DNA of 24,014 nucleotides, taken from positions 1-24,014 of the forward strand of contig DATECU010000060.1 in NCBI GenBank assembly GCA_035286745.1, read 5' to 3'. This DNA is from DATECU01 sp035286745. GTDB taxonomy: Bacteria > Acidobacteriota > Vicinamibacteria > Fen-336. The translations under genes were made by a program, and so were the position numbers. Below the pieces are notes generated by a model. The model made no database searches, was not told where the DNA came from, and saw only the letters and a list, made by a program, of their open reading frames with translations. Position 1 is the first letter of the stretch. Every line of letters begins with the position of its first letter. This document shows positions 7,633-14,760 of this stretch, in pieces.

Positions 7633-9957
7633 TCAGCCCAGAGGCCGCGGCGGCGCGCTCAGGACCTGGCGCACCGCACGAGCCAGGGTATCGGAGGTGA
7701 ACGGCTTGTCGAGAAGCGGCGCCCCGCTCTCCAGCACCCCGTAGCCGGCGATGCGATCGTCGCTGTACCCCGACATGAAGAGCACCCGGGTGTCGGGGCG
7801 CACGACTCGCAGGTGCTCGGCGGTCTCGGGCCCGGAGAGCCCCGGCATCACCACGTCGGTGAGCAGCAGGTGGATGGGCCCGGAGTGGGCCGAGGCCAGA
7901 TCGAGAGCCTGGCGCCCGTTTGCGGCCGTGAGCACCTGATAGCCGAGAAGGCTGAGCATCTCGCGCACCAGGTTCCTGGCCATTTCCTGGTCCTCGACCA
8001 CCAGCACCGTCTCCTGGCCGGTGAGCACGGAGCGGCTGCTCTCGGGCGCGGGTCGGGGGGCAGCCTTCTCAGAAGCCGCGGGCAAGAAGACTTCGAAGTG
8101 GGTGCCGCGACCGGGTTGGCTGCTCACCCGGAGCTCTCCACCGGCGCGCCTGACGATTCCGAAAGCGGTGGACAGACCCAGGCCGGTGCCCTCCTCCTTG
8201 GTGGTGAAGAAGGGCTCGAAGACGCGCGCCTGGGTCTCGGCGTCCATCCCGTGCCCGGTGTCGGTGACGGTCAGCACCACCGCGGGTACCCCCAGAGTGT
8301 CCGCCCCGCCGTCCTTGGTCTCGATTCCCAGCCGCCCCCCGGCCGGCATGGCATCCCGGGCGTTGACCGCCAGGTTCAGGATCACCTGCTCCAGTTGGCT
8401 CCGGTCCGCGTGGACCCGGGCCAAGTCGGCGCCCAGCGAGAGCTCGAGCTCCACATCCTCGCCGATCAGCCGGCGCAGCATGCGCTCCAGCTCGGCCACC
8501 ACGGCGTTCAGGTTCAGGTCTTCGGCTGACTGCGAGCGGCGGCGACTGAAGGCCAGGAGCTGCCGGGTGAGACCGGTGGCCTGCTCCGCCGCCTTCTGGA
8601 TCTGCTCCAGTTGACCCCACGCCTCGCCGGCTCGCGGTAGCCGGCGCAGCAACAGGTCGCTGTAGCCGACGATGACGTTGAGCAGATTGTTGAAGTCGTG
8701 GGCCACGCCGCCGGCCAGTCGCCCCAAGGCCTCCATCTTCTGGGCCTGCCGAAGCTCAGCCTCGATCAGCTTCCGTTCGCTGACGTCGCGGCTGATACCG
8801 CGGTAGCCCAGGAGCGCCCCCTGCGCATCCAGGACCGGGACTCCCCCGGTCTCCATGGTCAACAGCCTTCCGCCGGGCCCCAGAACTGGGTGCTCCAGTC
8901 CGGCAAACGGCATCCTGACCCGCACCATCGGCCGAAGCGCTTCGCGCACGCGTTGGGCGTCGGGCTCCGGCATCAGCTCGAAGCAGGTGTGCCCCAGGAG
9001 TTCCTCGGGGGCGCGTCCCAGGAGGTGCTGGGAGGCGGGGCTGCAGTAGGTGAAGACGCCGGCCGCGTCCACCTCCCACACCCAGTCGCTGGTGTTCTCC
9101 ACCAGGCTGCGGAACCTCTCCTCGCTCTTGCGCAGCGCCTCCTCCATGGTCCTGCGCTCGGTAATGTCGCGGGAGATCCCCAGCACGCTCTCCAAACGGC
9201 CCTGCGGGTTGCGCAGGAAAGGGATGAGCCAGGTTCCGAGCCAGAAAGCCCGGCCGGGGAAAACCACCGGGCTCTCTCGGTAGAGCGGGCTCTCGGTCGC
9301 GAAGGCCTCCCCAACCGAGCTCAGCAGGCGCGCTGCCACCGGCGGCGGGAATAACCCCTCCAGATGCTGGCCCACCACCTCCTCCGCCGGGCGTCCGAAG
9401 CGCCGCGCCGCCGACGCATTGACGTAACTGATCCTCCGCTCTCGGTCGAGCACGAAGATGTCGTCCAGCGAGGCCTCGGCCAGGGTGCGATAGCGCTCCT
9501 CGCTCTGCCGCAGGGCCTCCTGCACCTGGTGCAGCTCGGTGATGTCACGGGCGCTGACCACCGCGCCCGAGATCGAGCCATCGGGTTCGAGGTAGGGGGT
9601 GTAGCTCACGTTCATGAAGCGCCGGCCGCCGTTGGGCAGCTCGAACCAGGCCTGGTAGAGGGTGTGCTCCCCGCGGAAGCACCGCTCCAGACGGGGCCGA
9701 GACAGGGTCTCGAAGCGCTCCTGCCCCAGAAGCTCCGCCACCGTGTGGCCCACGATCCCCTCGCGCCGCTTCAGGTAGGCTTCGAGGTAGGCGCGGTTGA
9801 CGTCGCGGTACACGAAGTCGCGGCCCACCACCGAGACGAAGTCCGGAATCGCCGCCAGCAGGCGCTCGTAATGCGTTATCATCTGGCGCAGTCGTTCGAC
9901 CTCGCTGGCGTCGAAGCCTCGGCGGTGGGCACCGGTTGGGGGATCCTGGTTGCTCAT
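7633..9957 (-). CDS. Cytoplasmic hybrid histidine kinase with three PAS domains (HK2)
   Basis: The start is ATG at 9957 (MSNQDPPT), preceded by AGGA seven bases upstream; the frame runs open further but overlaps the divergent regulator gene there. The 774-residue protein has no membrane helix. PAS domains lie at about 32-150, 155-270 and 280-395, joined by ALRxSEERxRxL linkers. The H-box GGVAHDFNNLL places the phosphorylated histidine at His420. The HATPase N-box has Asn532, followed by a GTGLGLSTAFG box. A C-terminal receiver domain has its phospho-accepting Asp701 in LLLTDVVMP and a conserved DKPF lysine. It is probably an intracellular redox, ligand or oxygen sensor, with the ligand unknown. 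It is divergently paired with the REC-DUF4388 regulator at 10159, the most likely downstream partner. The kinase core and receiver resemble HK1 closely enough to suggest paralogy. Confidence 0.9.
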   Translation of the reverse strand: MSNQDPPTGAHRRGFDASEVERLRQMITHYERLLAAIPDFVSVVGRDFVYRDVNRAYLEAYLKRREGIVGHTVAELLGQERFETLSRPRLERCFRGEHTLYQAWFELPNGGRRFMNVSYTPYLEPDGSISGAVVSARDITELHQVQEALRQSEERYRTLAEASLDDIFVLDRERRISYVNASAARRFGRPAEEVVGQHLEGLFPPPVAARLLSSVGEAFATESPLYRESPVVFPGRAFWLGTWLIPFLRNPQGRLESVLGISRDITERRTMEEALRKSEERFRSLVENTSDWVWEVDAAGVFTYCSPASQHLLGRAPEELLGHTCFELMPEPDAQRVREALRPMVRVRMPFAGLEHPVLGPGGRLLTMETGGVPVLDAQGALLGYRGISRDVSERKLIEAELRQAQKMEALGRLAGGVAHDFNNLLNVIVGYSDLLLRRLPRAGEAWGQLEQIQKAAEQATGLTRQLLAFSRRRSQSAEDLNLNAVVAELERMLRRLIGEDVELELSLGADLARVHADRSQLEQVILNLAVNARDAMPAGGRLGIETKDGGADTLGVPAVVLTVTDTGHGMDAETQARVFEPFFTTKEEGTGLGLSTAFGIVRRAGGELRVSSQPGRGTHFEVFLPAASEKAAPRPAPESSRSVLTGQETVLVVEDQEMARNLVREMLSLLGYQVLTAANGRQALDLASAHSGPIHLLLTDVVMPGLSGPETAEHLRVVRPDTRVLFMSGYSDDRIAGYGVLESGAPLLDKPFTSDTLARAVRQVLSAPPRPLG

Positions 9958-10104
9958 CGTTGGATCCTGGGATGCTGGCACCGTACGCCGGTTGCCCCGG
10001 ACCGTCAAGGGGCACGTCTGGCGAACCGGCGAACCGCGGGCGCCGCGCGCCGTCGGGCCGCAACCCGAAGCCCGGGGCCGCGCGGACGCGCGGACCCAGC
10101 GCGT

Positions 10105-10133
10105 TTGACAGCGGGGCGGCCCCGGGGGATCAT
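10105..10133 (+). promoter_or_regulatory. Candidate sigma-70 promoter for the DUF4388 response regulator
   Basis: A perfect TTGACA (10105-10110) is followed after 17 bp by GATCAT (10128-10133), which matches four of six -10 bases. It lies 26 bp before the ATG at 10159, so the leader would be short, with a GGGAG-like ribosome binding site just before the start. The shared 201-bp divergent region must also serve HK2. Confidence 0.45.
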
Positions 10134-10158
10134 CCGCCAAACCCTCCGGGAGCCGCCC

Positions 10159-11529
10159 ATGAGCGCGCCCAAGAAGATCGTCCTGGTCGACGACGACCCC
10201 CACATCCGCAGGCTCATCGAGCAGAGCCTTCCGGCGCCCGAATTCCAGGTGCTGGGCTTCGGCGACGGCCGCGATGCGCTGATGCGTCTTCACGAGATCG
10301 TCCCCGATCTCATCGTCGCCGACATCATGATGCCGGAGATGGACGGGCGGACCTTCTTCCAGGTGGTGAAGCGCTCGCAGGAGCTGCGCCACGTGCCCTT
10401 CATCTTCCTGTCCGCCATCCACGCCAGCGACCAGATCGTGGCCACCATGGAGGCCGGAGCCGACGACTTCGTGAACAAGCCCTTCTCCCCTATTCGCCTG
10501 CTGGCCAAGGTGCGCGCCATCCTGCGCCTGGCCGGACGCACCGCCGCCTACGCCGAGGATCGGCGCCACCACGAGCTGACCGGGAACCTGGGGGCCAAGG
10601 GCACCTTGCCGCTAGTCAAGTTTTGCGAAAGCGTCAGGCTGTCGGGACGGCTGACCGTCACCGCTCCCGGCGTCGAGCGCTGGGCCGATTTCCTGGGCGG
10701 CGAGCTGCTAGCGGCGGGAAGCCAGCCCGGAACCGAAGGCGACGACGCCATCGAGGGTCTGCTCTCGATGACCGCCGGCGGCTATCGCATCGAGCAGCGC
10801 CGTCTCGACCCCGGCGCGCTCCCCAACTTCGAGGGCGGGGGCTCGGGCCTGGCGGAGGACCCTGCCGTCGGCCTACCGTCGCCCGAAGGGCCGGCTCACC
10901 TCCCCGGCGGCCTGCTCAGCAAGCTCGCGGTTCGGGGAGCCCCGGTGACTATTCAGACCGAGGCCGAAAACCGCCCCGACTTCATGGTCACCACGCTGGT
11001 CGCCCGCTCCGGTCAGGTGATCCGGAAGATCGAGAGCTCCTGGCCGCATCCCCTGCAGCGGCGGGCCGACCAGGCCGCCGCCGAGGCCCAGGTGCGGCGG
11101 CAGCACGAGCGAGTAGCCGCCACCGTGGGCGAACTGGCCTCTGAGCCCCCGGCCCCGGCCGGGGGCCCGGCCACGACCGACGGAGCGCTGCTCGCCTGGG
11201 CCGTCTCCTTCATAGCCGAGCAGACGCGGGACCTCCTGGGTTCGGTCATGACCACGGCCCTGCTGCGCCGAACCTGGACCCGCCTGGCCCGAAAGCACGA
11301 GAGTCTCCGCTCCCTGCGCGTGGTCGCCGACGGCCGGGTGCTGGTGAACCACGAGCAGGCCGCCCTGCCCGGTCCGGCGGTCCCGGCGGTGGCCGAGTGG
11401 GTCGCTTCCTTCCTGACCGAGGCCGGTGCCCTGGCCGAGAAGGCGGGCAAGGTCCGCATCCGCCAGGCCACGAGAATGATGGAGGCCGACCTGGAGCGGA
11501 TCGGGTTCTACGCCGCCCTCAACGCATAA
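10159..11529 (+). CDS. Response regulator, REC-DUF4388 (PATAN) with uncharacterised C-terminal region
   Basis: I take ATG 10159 as the start because the receiver domain begins at once (KKIVLVDDDPHIRRLIEQ) and a ribosome binding site and promoter precede it; the longer open frame upstream is the antisense of HK2. The 456-residue protein has a receiver domain (about 4-125) with acidic pair DDD, phospho-accepting Asp55 in VADIMMPEMDG, and Lys107 in NKPF. A DUF4388/PATAN domain follows at about 137-215 (HHELTGNLGAKGTLPLVKF). The C-terminal 240 residues begin with a motif around TTLVARSGQVIRKIE and then a mostly helical segment that I cannot assign. PATAN domains occur in bacterial regulators of gliding, twitching and development and are thought to mediate protein contacts, not DNA binding. 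Together with the PilT operon that follows, a role in motility control is plausible but inferred. It is divergent from HK2. Confidence 0.85.
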   Translation: MSAPKKIVLVDDDPHIRRLIEQSLPAPEFQVLGFGDGRDALMRLHEIVPDLIVADIMMPEMDGRTFFQVVKRSQELRHVPFIFLSAIHASDQIVATMEAGADDFVNKPFSPIRLLAKVRAILRLAGRTAAYAEDRRHHELTGNLGAKGTLPLVKFCESVRLSGRLTVTAPGVERWADFLGGELLAAGSQPGTEGDDAIEGLLSMTAGGYRIEQRRLDPGALPNFEGGGSGLAEDPAVGLPSPEGPAHLPGGLLSKLAVRGAPVTIQTEAENRPDFMVTTLVARSGQVIRKIESSWPHPLQRRADQAAAEAQVRRQHERVAATVGELASEPPAPAGGPATTDGALLAWAVSFIAEQTRDLLGSVMTTALLRRTWTRLARKHESLRSLRVVADGRVLVNHEQAALPGPAVPAVAEWVASFLTEAGALAEKAGKVRIRQATRMMEADLERIGFYAALNA

Positions 11530-11541
11530 CGGACATTCACC

Positions 11542-11557
11542 ACCAAGAGACCAAGGA
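11542..11557 (+). repeat. Two-unit 8-bp repeat ACCAAGAG/ACCAAGGA
   Basis: ACCAAGAG is followed directly by ACCAAGGA and preceded by CACC. It resembles the degenerate CACCAAGA-type period-8 arrays seen between genes in many bacterial genomes; that comparison is from memory. Confidence 0.45.
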
Positions 11558-11596
11558 CCTACTAGCGCGGCCAGGGCCGCACCCAGACGAACGGAA

Positions 11597-11620
11597 ACCA
11601 CAGAAGCACAGAGGCGCAGA
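11597..11620 (+). repeat. Three-unit 8-bp repeat of CACAGA type
   Basis: Three consecutive octamers ACCACAGA, AGCACAGA and GGCGCAGA share xxCxCAGA, followed by GAACGG. The pattern matches the widely seen intergenic ACCACAGAG-type arrays. It is too regular for the surrounding GC-rich sequence to be chance. Confidence 0.5.
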
Positions 11621-11745
11621 GAACGGCCGAACGACACGGAGGGTAGCGGTCGGTAGTCGGCGGCGAGACGGAAGGCCGCCCGGGCCTCGACCGTGAAGTC
11701 AGCTACGGCAGGTTGCAGCGCGCCCCAACCCCTCGCGGCCTGTGG

Positions 11746-11780
11746 TAGCTGAAAGCTGATCGCCGATCGCTGACGGCTAC
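11746..11780 (+). repeat. Degenerate heptamer array (five units)
   Basis: Five consecutive heptamers are readable: TAGCTGA, AAGCTGA, TCGCCGA, TCGCTGA and CGGCTAC. The ends form an inverted repeat, GGTAGC (11744-11749) with GCTACC (11776-11781). It resembles the AGCTGAx heptamer arrays known from many genomes (recalled, not searched). Confidence 0.5.
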
Positions 11781-11822
11781 CGACACGCTAGCCTGCCGAC
11801 CCGCCGGGTTCAGGTCGGGAGC

Positions 11823-11853
11823 CGGCGGCGTGTAGGCGTTCCGGACGCCGCCG
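11823..11853 (+). terminator. 9-bp-stem hairpin, possible terminator or attenuator
   Basis: CGGCGGCGT (11823-11831) pairs perfectly with ACGCCGCCG (11845-11853) across 13 nt. It lies between the response regulator and the operon promoter, but is followed on the + strand by A residues, not T residues, so it is not a standard intrinsic terminator for the gene upstream. Confidence 0.3.
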
Positions 11854-11864
11854 TAAAAAAACGC

Positions 11865-11890
11865 TTGACACCGGCCTGAAAACGGATAAT
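11865..11890 (+). promoter_or_regulatory. Candidate promoter of the HEAT-PilT operon
   Basis: A perfect TTGACA (11865-11870) follows an A-rich run (TAAAAAAA, UP-element-like). GATAAT (11885-11890) matches five of six -10 positions but the spacer is only 14 bp, short for sigma-70. The alternative TAATCT at 17-bp spacing matches poorly. The leader to the ATG at 11970 would be about 75 nt. Confidence 0.4.
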
Positions 11891-11935
11891 CTGAGCCTGT
11901 ATCATCAACTGGGATATCACACGGGGAGTAGAGCG

Positions 11936-11952
11936 CCGCCCCTCAAGGGCGG
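11936..11952 (+). promoter_or_regulatory. Leader hairpin before the HEAT-PilT gene
   Basis: CCGCCC (11936-11941) pairs with GGGCGG (11947-11952) across CTCAA, 17 bases before the ATG at 11970. It sits just upstream of the ribosome-binding region and could affect translation; no function is shown. Confidence 0.3.
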
Positions 11953-11969
11953 AGAGCTGAGACCGGGCG

Positions 11970-14750
11970 ATGAATAGCAAGGAATTCCTCTCTCTCTTCC
12001 GCGACGCGCCGTGGGAGAGCGAGGAGGAGATCGAAGCGCTCCTCCTCGACCTGGAGCCGCTGACCTCCAGCGACGTGCTTCGGGTGCTGGAGATCCTGAC
12101 CAGCAAGTGGCTGGCGGGCGACCCTCGCCAGCAGATCCGCTGTATCGCCTTCGCCAAGTTCGCGGCGGATGCTCCCGACAAGGAGCTGTTTGTTCCCTTC
12201 GTCAGGGCGCTCAAGACCGCGCAGCCGGCAGTCCGCGCCACCCTCACTCAGCTCATCCCGGCGGTCAACAGCGTGGCCGACCACGGAGAGCTGGTGCAGC
12301 TTCTGGGTTCTCCGGAGGCCGAGCTGCGCGATCTGGCCGGCCAGCTCTTGATCCAGGTGGGCGGCCGTGGTGCCTTCGAGATGACGGCCGAGCGGGCCAC
12401 CATGCCGGCCTTCCCCGGGCGAGCCGAGGCCATGGAGGTGCTGACCAGCATTGGCGGCCAGCACGCGGTGCCGCCGCTCGAAGCCATCCTCAAGGTAGGC
12501 TCTGTCGTCGAGCGCACTCAGGCCCTCGGCCACCTGGTTTCGCTGGCGCGAACCGCCAAGGACCCAAGCCGCGTGGTGGCCGCCCTGGCGTCCGCCATCG
12601 ACGACCCCAGCGAGCCGGTGCGCTGCGAGGCTCTCGCGGCCTTCGCCGGGGTGGCTTCGGAGGCCGACTACTTCGCCCGCGCCGGGCCCGCCCTGAGCGA
12701 TCCCAGTCCCCTGGTGGTTCGCGCCGCGGTGATGGGGCTCCGCCGCTATCCGTCGGCCCGATCCCTGGAGGCGCTCCAGCAAGCCCTGCGGCGGGGACCC
12801 AATCTGGTTCGGCTGACCGCGCTGGAGGTCCTGGAGGCGCTGGCCACCCCCGAGGCCCTCCCCCCCATCGTGGAGGCGCTGGCTCATCGACAGGTGGCGG
12901 TGCGCTCCCGGGCGGCGGAGGTGCTGGCCCGCCTGGGTCGGGCCGGCAAGATCGAGATCGCGCGCACCGTGGTCTGGCTCCTGGGCAGCCGCGACGTCAA
13001 CGTTCGGCGCATGGCGGTGGAGATCGCCCAGTCGGTGCCCGATCCCTCCGGCGAGCTGTGGCCCAAGCTCCTGGAGTACCTCTACGACGAGGACTGGTGG
13101 GTGCGGGAGCGGGTCATCGACGCGGTGGTGGAGATCGCGGGAGACGACCTGGTCCCCCACCTGTTCCGCCACCTGCGCGACGACTCCGACGTGGTGAAGC
13201 GCTACTTCGCGGTCGAGATCCTGCGCCGCCTGCGCTCGCCCAACTCCCTGGGGCCGCTCACCAACACCGCCAGCGGCGATCCCGACTGGCTGGTGCGGGA
13301 GCGGGCCATCGAGGCCATCGCCGCCCTGGGCGACGAGCGCGCGGTTCCTTTCCTGGCCAACCTGCTGATGCAGCGGCCGGAGATGCGCCTCGCCTGCATC
13401 CAGGCCCTGGCCGATCTCAAGGCGACCTCGGCGGCGCCCCACGTGGCGCTCGTGCTTTCCGCGCAGGGAATAGGTGAGGACGAGAGATTGGCCGTGCTGC
13501 GCTGCCTCCAAAGCCTCGGCGATCGCGGTCAGGCCCCGGCGGTGCGTCAGTGCCTGAAGGACCCCAGCCCCGAGATGCGAGCGCTGGCTCTCGACCTGTT
13601 GGCGCAGGGGGAAGCCCAGCTCGGACCCCAGCCGCTCAAGACCGCCGGCACCACCTCGGTTCTAGACCGCATGCTCATCGCCATGGCGGAGCGCCAGGCC
13701 GACGACCTGCTGCTCGGTGCCGAACGCAAGCCGTACATCAAGCAGATGGGGCGCACCTTACGGCTGGCGCAGAACGCTCTCACCGCCGAACAGGTGCAGG
13801 CCCTGTTGATGCCCCTGTTGTCCCGCACCCAGCGCGACGACCTCGCCGCCCGGCGCGAGGTCGATCTCTCCTACGTGATCCCGGCCGAGGGCTTGCGCTT
13901 CCGGGTCAACATGTTCCACGACCTGCGAGGGCTGTCGGCGGTGTTCCGCATCGTCCGCGGAGGGCTTCCCGACCTCGGACAACTGGGCCTCCCCGCCGTG
14001 GTCAGCTCGCTGGGTGAGCTTAAGAACGGTCTGGTGCTGGTGGGCGGGCCCACCGGCTCCGGCAAGTCGACCACCTTGGCGGCGCTGGTCGACCTCATCA
14101 ACGCCACCTCGACCCGCCACATCGTGACCATCGAGGACCCCATCGAGACCGTGCACCACCGCAAGCAGTGCCTCATCAACCAGCGGGAGCTGGGAACCCA
14201 CACCGGCGCTCTGAGCGGCGCCCTGCGGGCCACCCTGCGCCAGGATCCCGACGTGATCCTGGTGGGAGAGATGCGCGATCCGGAGACCATCAGCTTCGGC
14301 ATCACCGCCGCCGAGACCGGCCACCTGGTCTTCGGTACCGTCCACACCGTTTCCGCCGCCGCCAGCGTCGACCGCCTGATCAATGCCTGCCCCCCGGAAC
14401 AGCACGAGCACGTTCGGTCGCTGCTGGCGGGCAGCCTGCGGGCCGTGGTCTGCCAGCACCTCTTCAAGCGGCGCGACGCGGCGGGCCGCTGCCTGGCGGT
14501 GGAGGTGATGCTCGCCACCGAGGCCATCGCCAACCTGATCCGCAAGGGCAAGACCCATCAGATCCCGTCGGTGATCACCACCTCGCGCAGCCAGGGCATG
14601 CAGCTCATGGACCAGGAGCTTCTTCGTTTGGTGCAGGAGGGCAAGATCCACCCGGAAGAAGCCTACCTGAAGGCGGTTGGCAAGAAGGAGTTCGAGCCCC
14701 TGGTGGGCGCCGAGGCCAAGCCCCCGGCCCGGTCCAGCGGGGTGGCCTGA
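11970..14750 (+). CDS. HEAT-repeat array fused to a PilT-type retraction ATPase
   Basis: The 926-residue protein joins two modules. Residues about 40-560 are helical HEAT/PBS-lyase-type repeats, roughly a dozen, with recurring patterns such as DPSPLVVRAAVMGL, DVNVRRMAVEIA and WWVRERVIDAVVEIA. Residues about 565-926 form a whole PilT/PilU-like hexameric ATPase. It has a PAS-like N-domain starting near RMLIAMAERQADDLLL, Walker A GGPTGSGKST with Lys699, Asp box TIEDPIE, Walker B DVILVGEMRD with Glu767, His box GTVHT, and AIANLIRK at 852-859 in place of PilT AIRNLIRE. All catalytic boxes are present, so the ATPase should be active. Ordinary PilT is about 350 residues with no such extension. The HEAT array probably docks the motor to another protein, or senses it. 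The gene opens the operon; the next gene, 10 bp away, is a normal PilT. Confidence 0.88.
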   Translation: MNSKEFLSLFRDAPWESEEEIEALLLDLEPLTSSDVLRVLEILTSKWLAGDPRQQIRCIAFAKFAADAPDKELFVPFVRALKTAQPAVRATLTQLIPAVNSVADHGELVQLLGSPEAELRDLAGQLLIQVGGRGAFEMTAERATMPAFPGRAEAMEVLTSIGGQHAVPPLEAILKVGSVVERTQALGHLVSLARTAKDPSRVVAALASAIDDPSEPVRCEALAAFAGVASEADYFARAGPALSDPSPLVVRAAVMGLRRYPSARSLEALQQALRRGPNLVRLTALEVLEALATPEALPPIVEALAHRQVAVRSRAAEVLARLGRAGKIEIARTVVWLLGSRDVNVRRMAVEIAQSVPDPSGELWPKLLEYLYDEDWWVRERVIDAVVEIAGDDLVPHLFRHLRDDSDVVKRYFAVEILRRLRSPNSLGPLTNTASGDPDWLVRERAIEAIAALGDERAVPFLANLLMQRPEMRLACIQALADLKATSAAPHVALVLSAQGIGEDERLAVLRCLQSLGDRGQAPAVRQCLKDPSPEMRALALDLLAQGEAQLGPQPLKTAGTTSVLDRMLIAMAERQADDLLLGAERKPYIKQMGRTLRLAQNALTAEQVQALLMPLLSRTQRDDLAARREVDLSYVIPAEGLRFRVNMFHDLRGLSAVFRIVRGGLPDLGQLGLPAVVSSLGELKNGLVLVGGPTGSGKSTTLAALVDLINATSTRHIVTIEDPIETVHHRKQCLINQRELGTHTGALSGALRATLRQDPDVILVGEMRDPETISFGITAAETGHLVFGTVHTVSAAASVDRLINACPPEQHEHVRSLLAGSLRAVVCQHLFKRRDAAGRCLAVEVMLATEAIANLIRKGKTHQIPSVITTSRSQGMQLMDQELLRLVQEGKIHPEEAYLKAVGKKEFEPLVGAEAKPPARSSGVA

Positions 14751-14760
14751 GCCAGCGCCC

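Larger units (their letters stand above)
11530..11969. other. 440-bp non-coding region with short-period repeats, hairpins and a promoter
   Basis: No credible gene lies here; open frames on either strand are short or run in from neighbours. The stretch holds two 8-bp-period repeat remnants (11542-11557 and 11597-11620), a degenerate heptamer array (11746-11780), a 9-bp-stem hairpin (11823-11853), an A-tract with a candidate promoter (11865-11890), and a small leader hairpin (11936-11952). The clustering suggests a site of repeat insertion between the regulator and the HEAT-PilT operon. Confidence 0.6.

Noticed and set aside
9364..10158. Upstream extension of the response regulator gene
   Set aside because: It is the antisense of HK2 and lacks domains. 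The receiver domain, ribosome binding site and promoter fix the start at 10159.
9958..10572. N-terminal extension of HK2
   Set aside because: It overlaps the divergent response regulator and has shadow composition. ATG 9957 with an AGGA seven bases upstream is the sensible start.
11823..11860. Intrinsic terminator of the response regulator
   Set aside because: The stem is good, but on the + strand it is followed by GTAAAAAAA, not a T-run, so it does not have terminator form in that direction.
11943..13511. Long - strand open frame antisense to the HEAT repeats
   Set aside because: Shadow composition and no recognisable domain; the + strand frame encodes regular HEAT helices.
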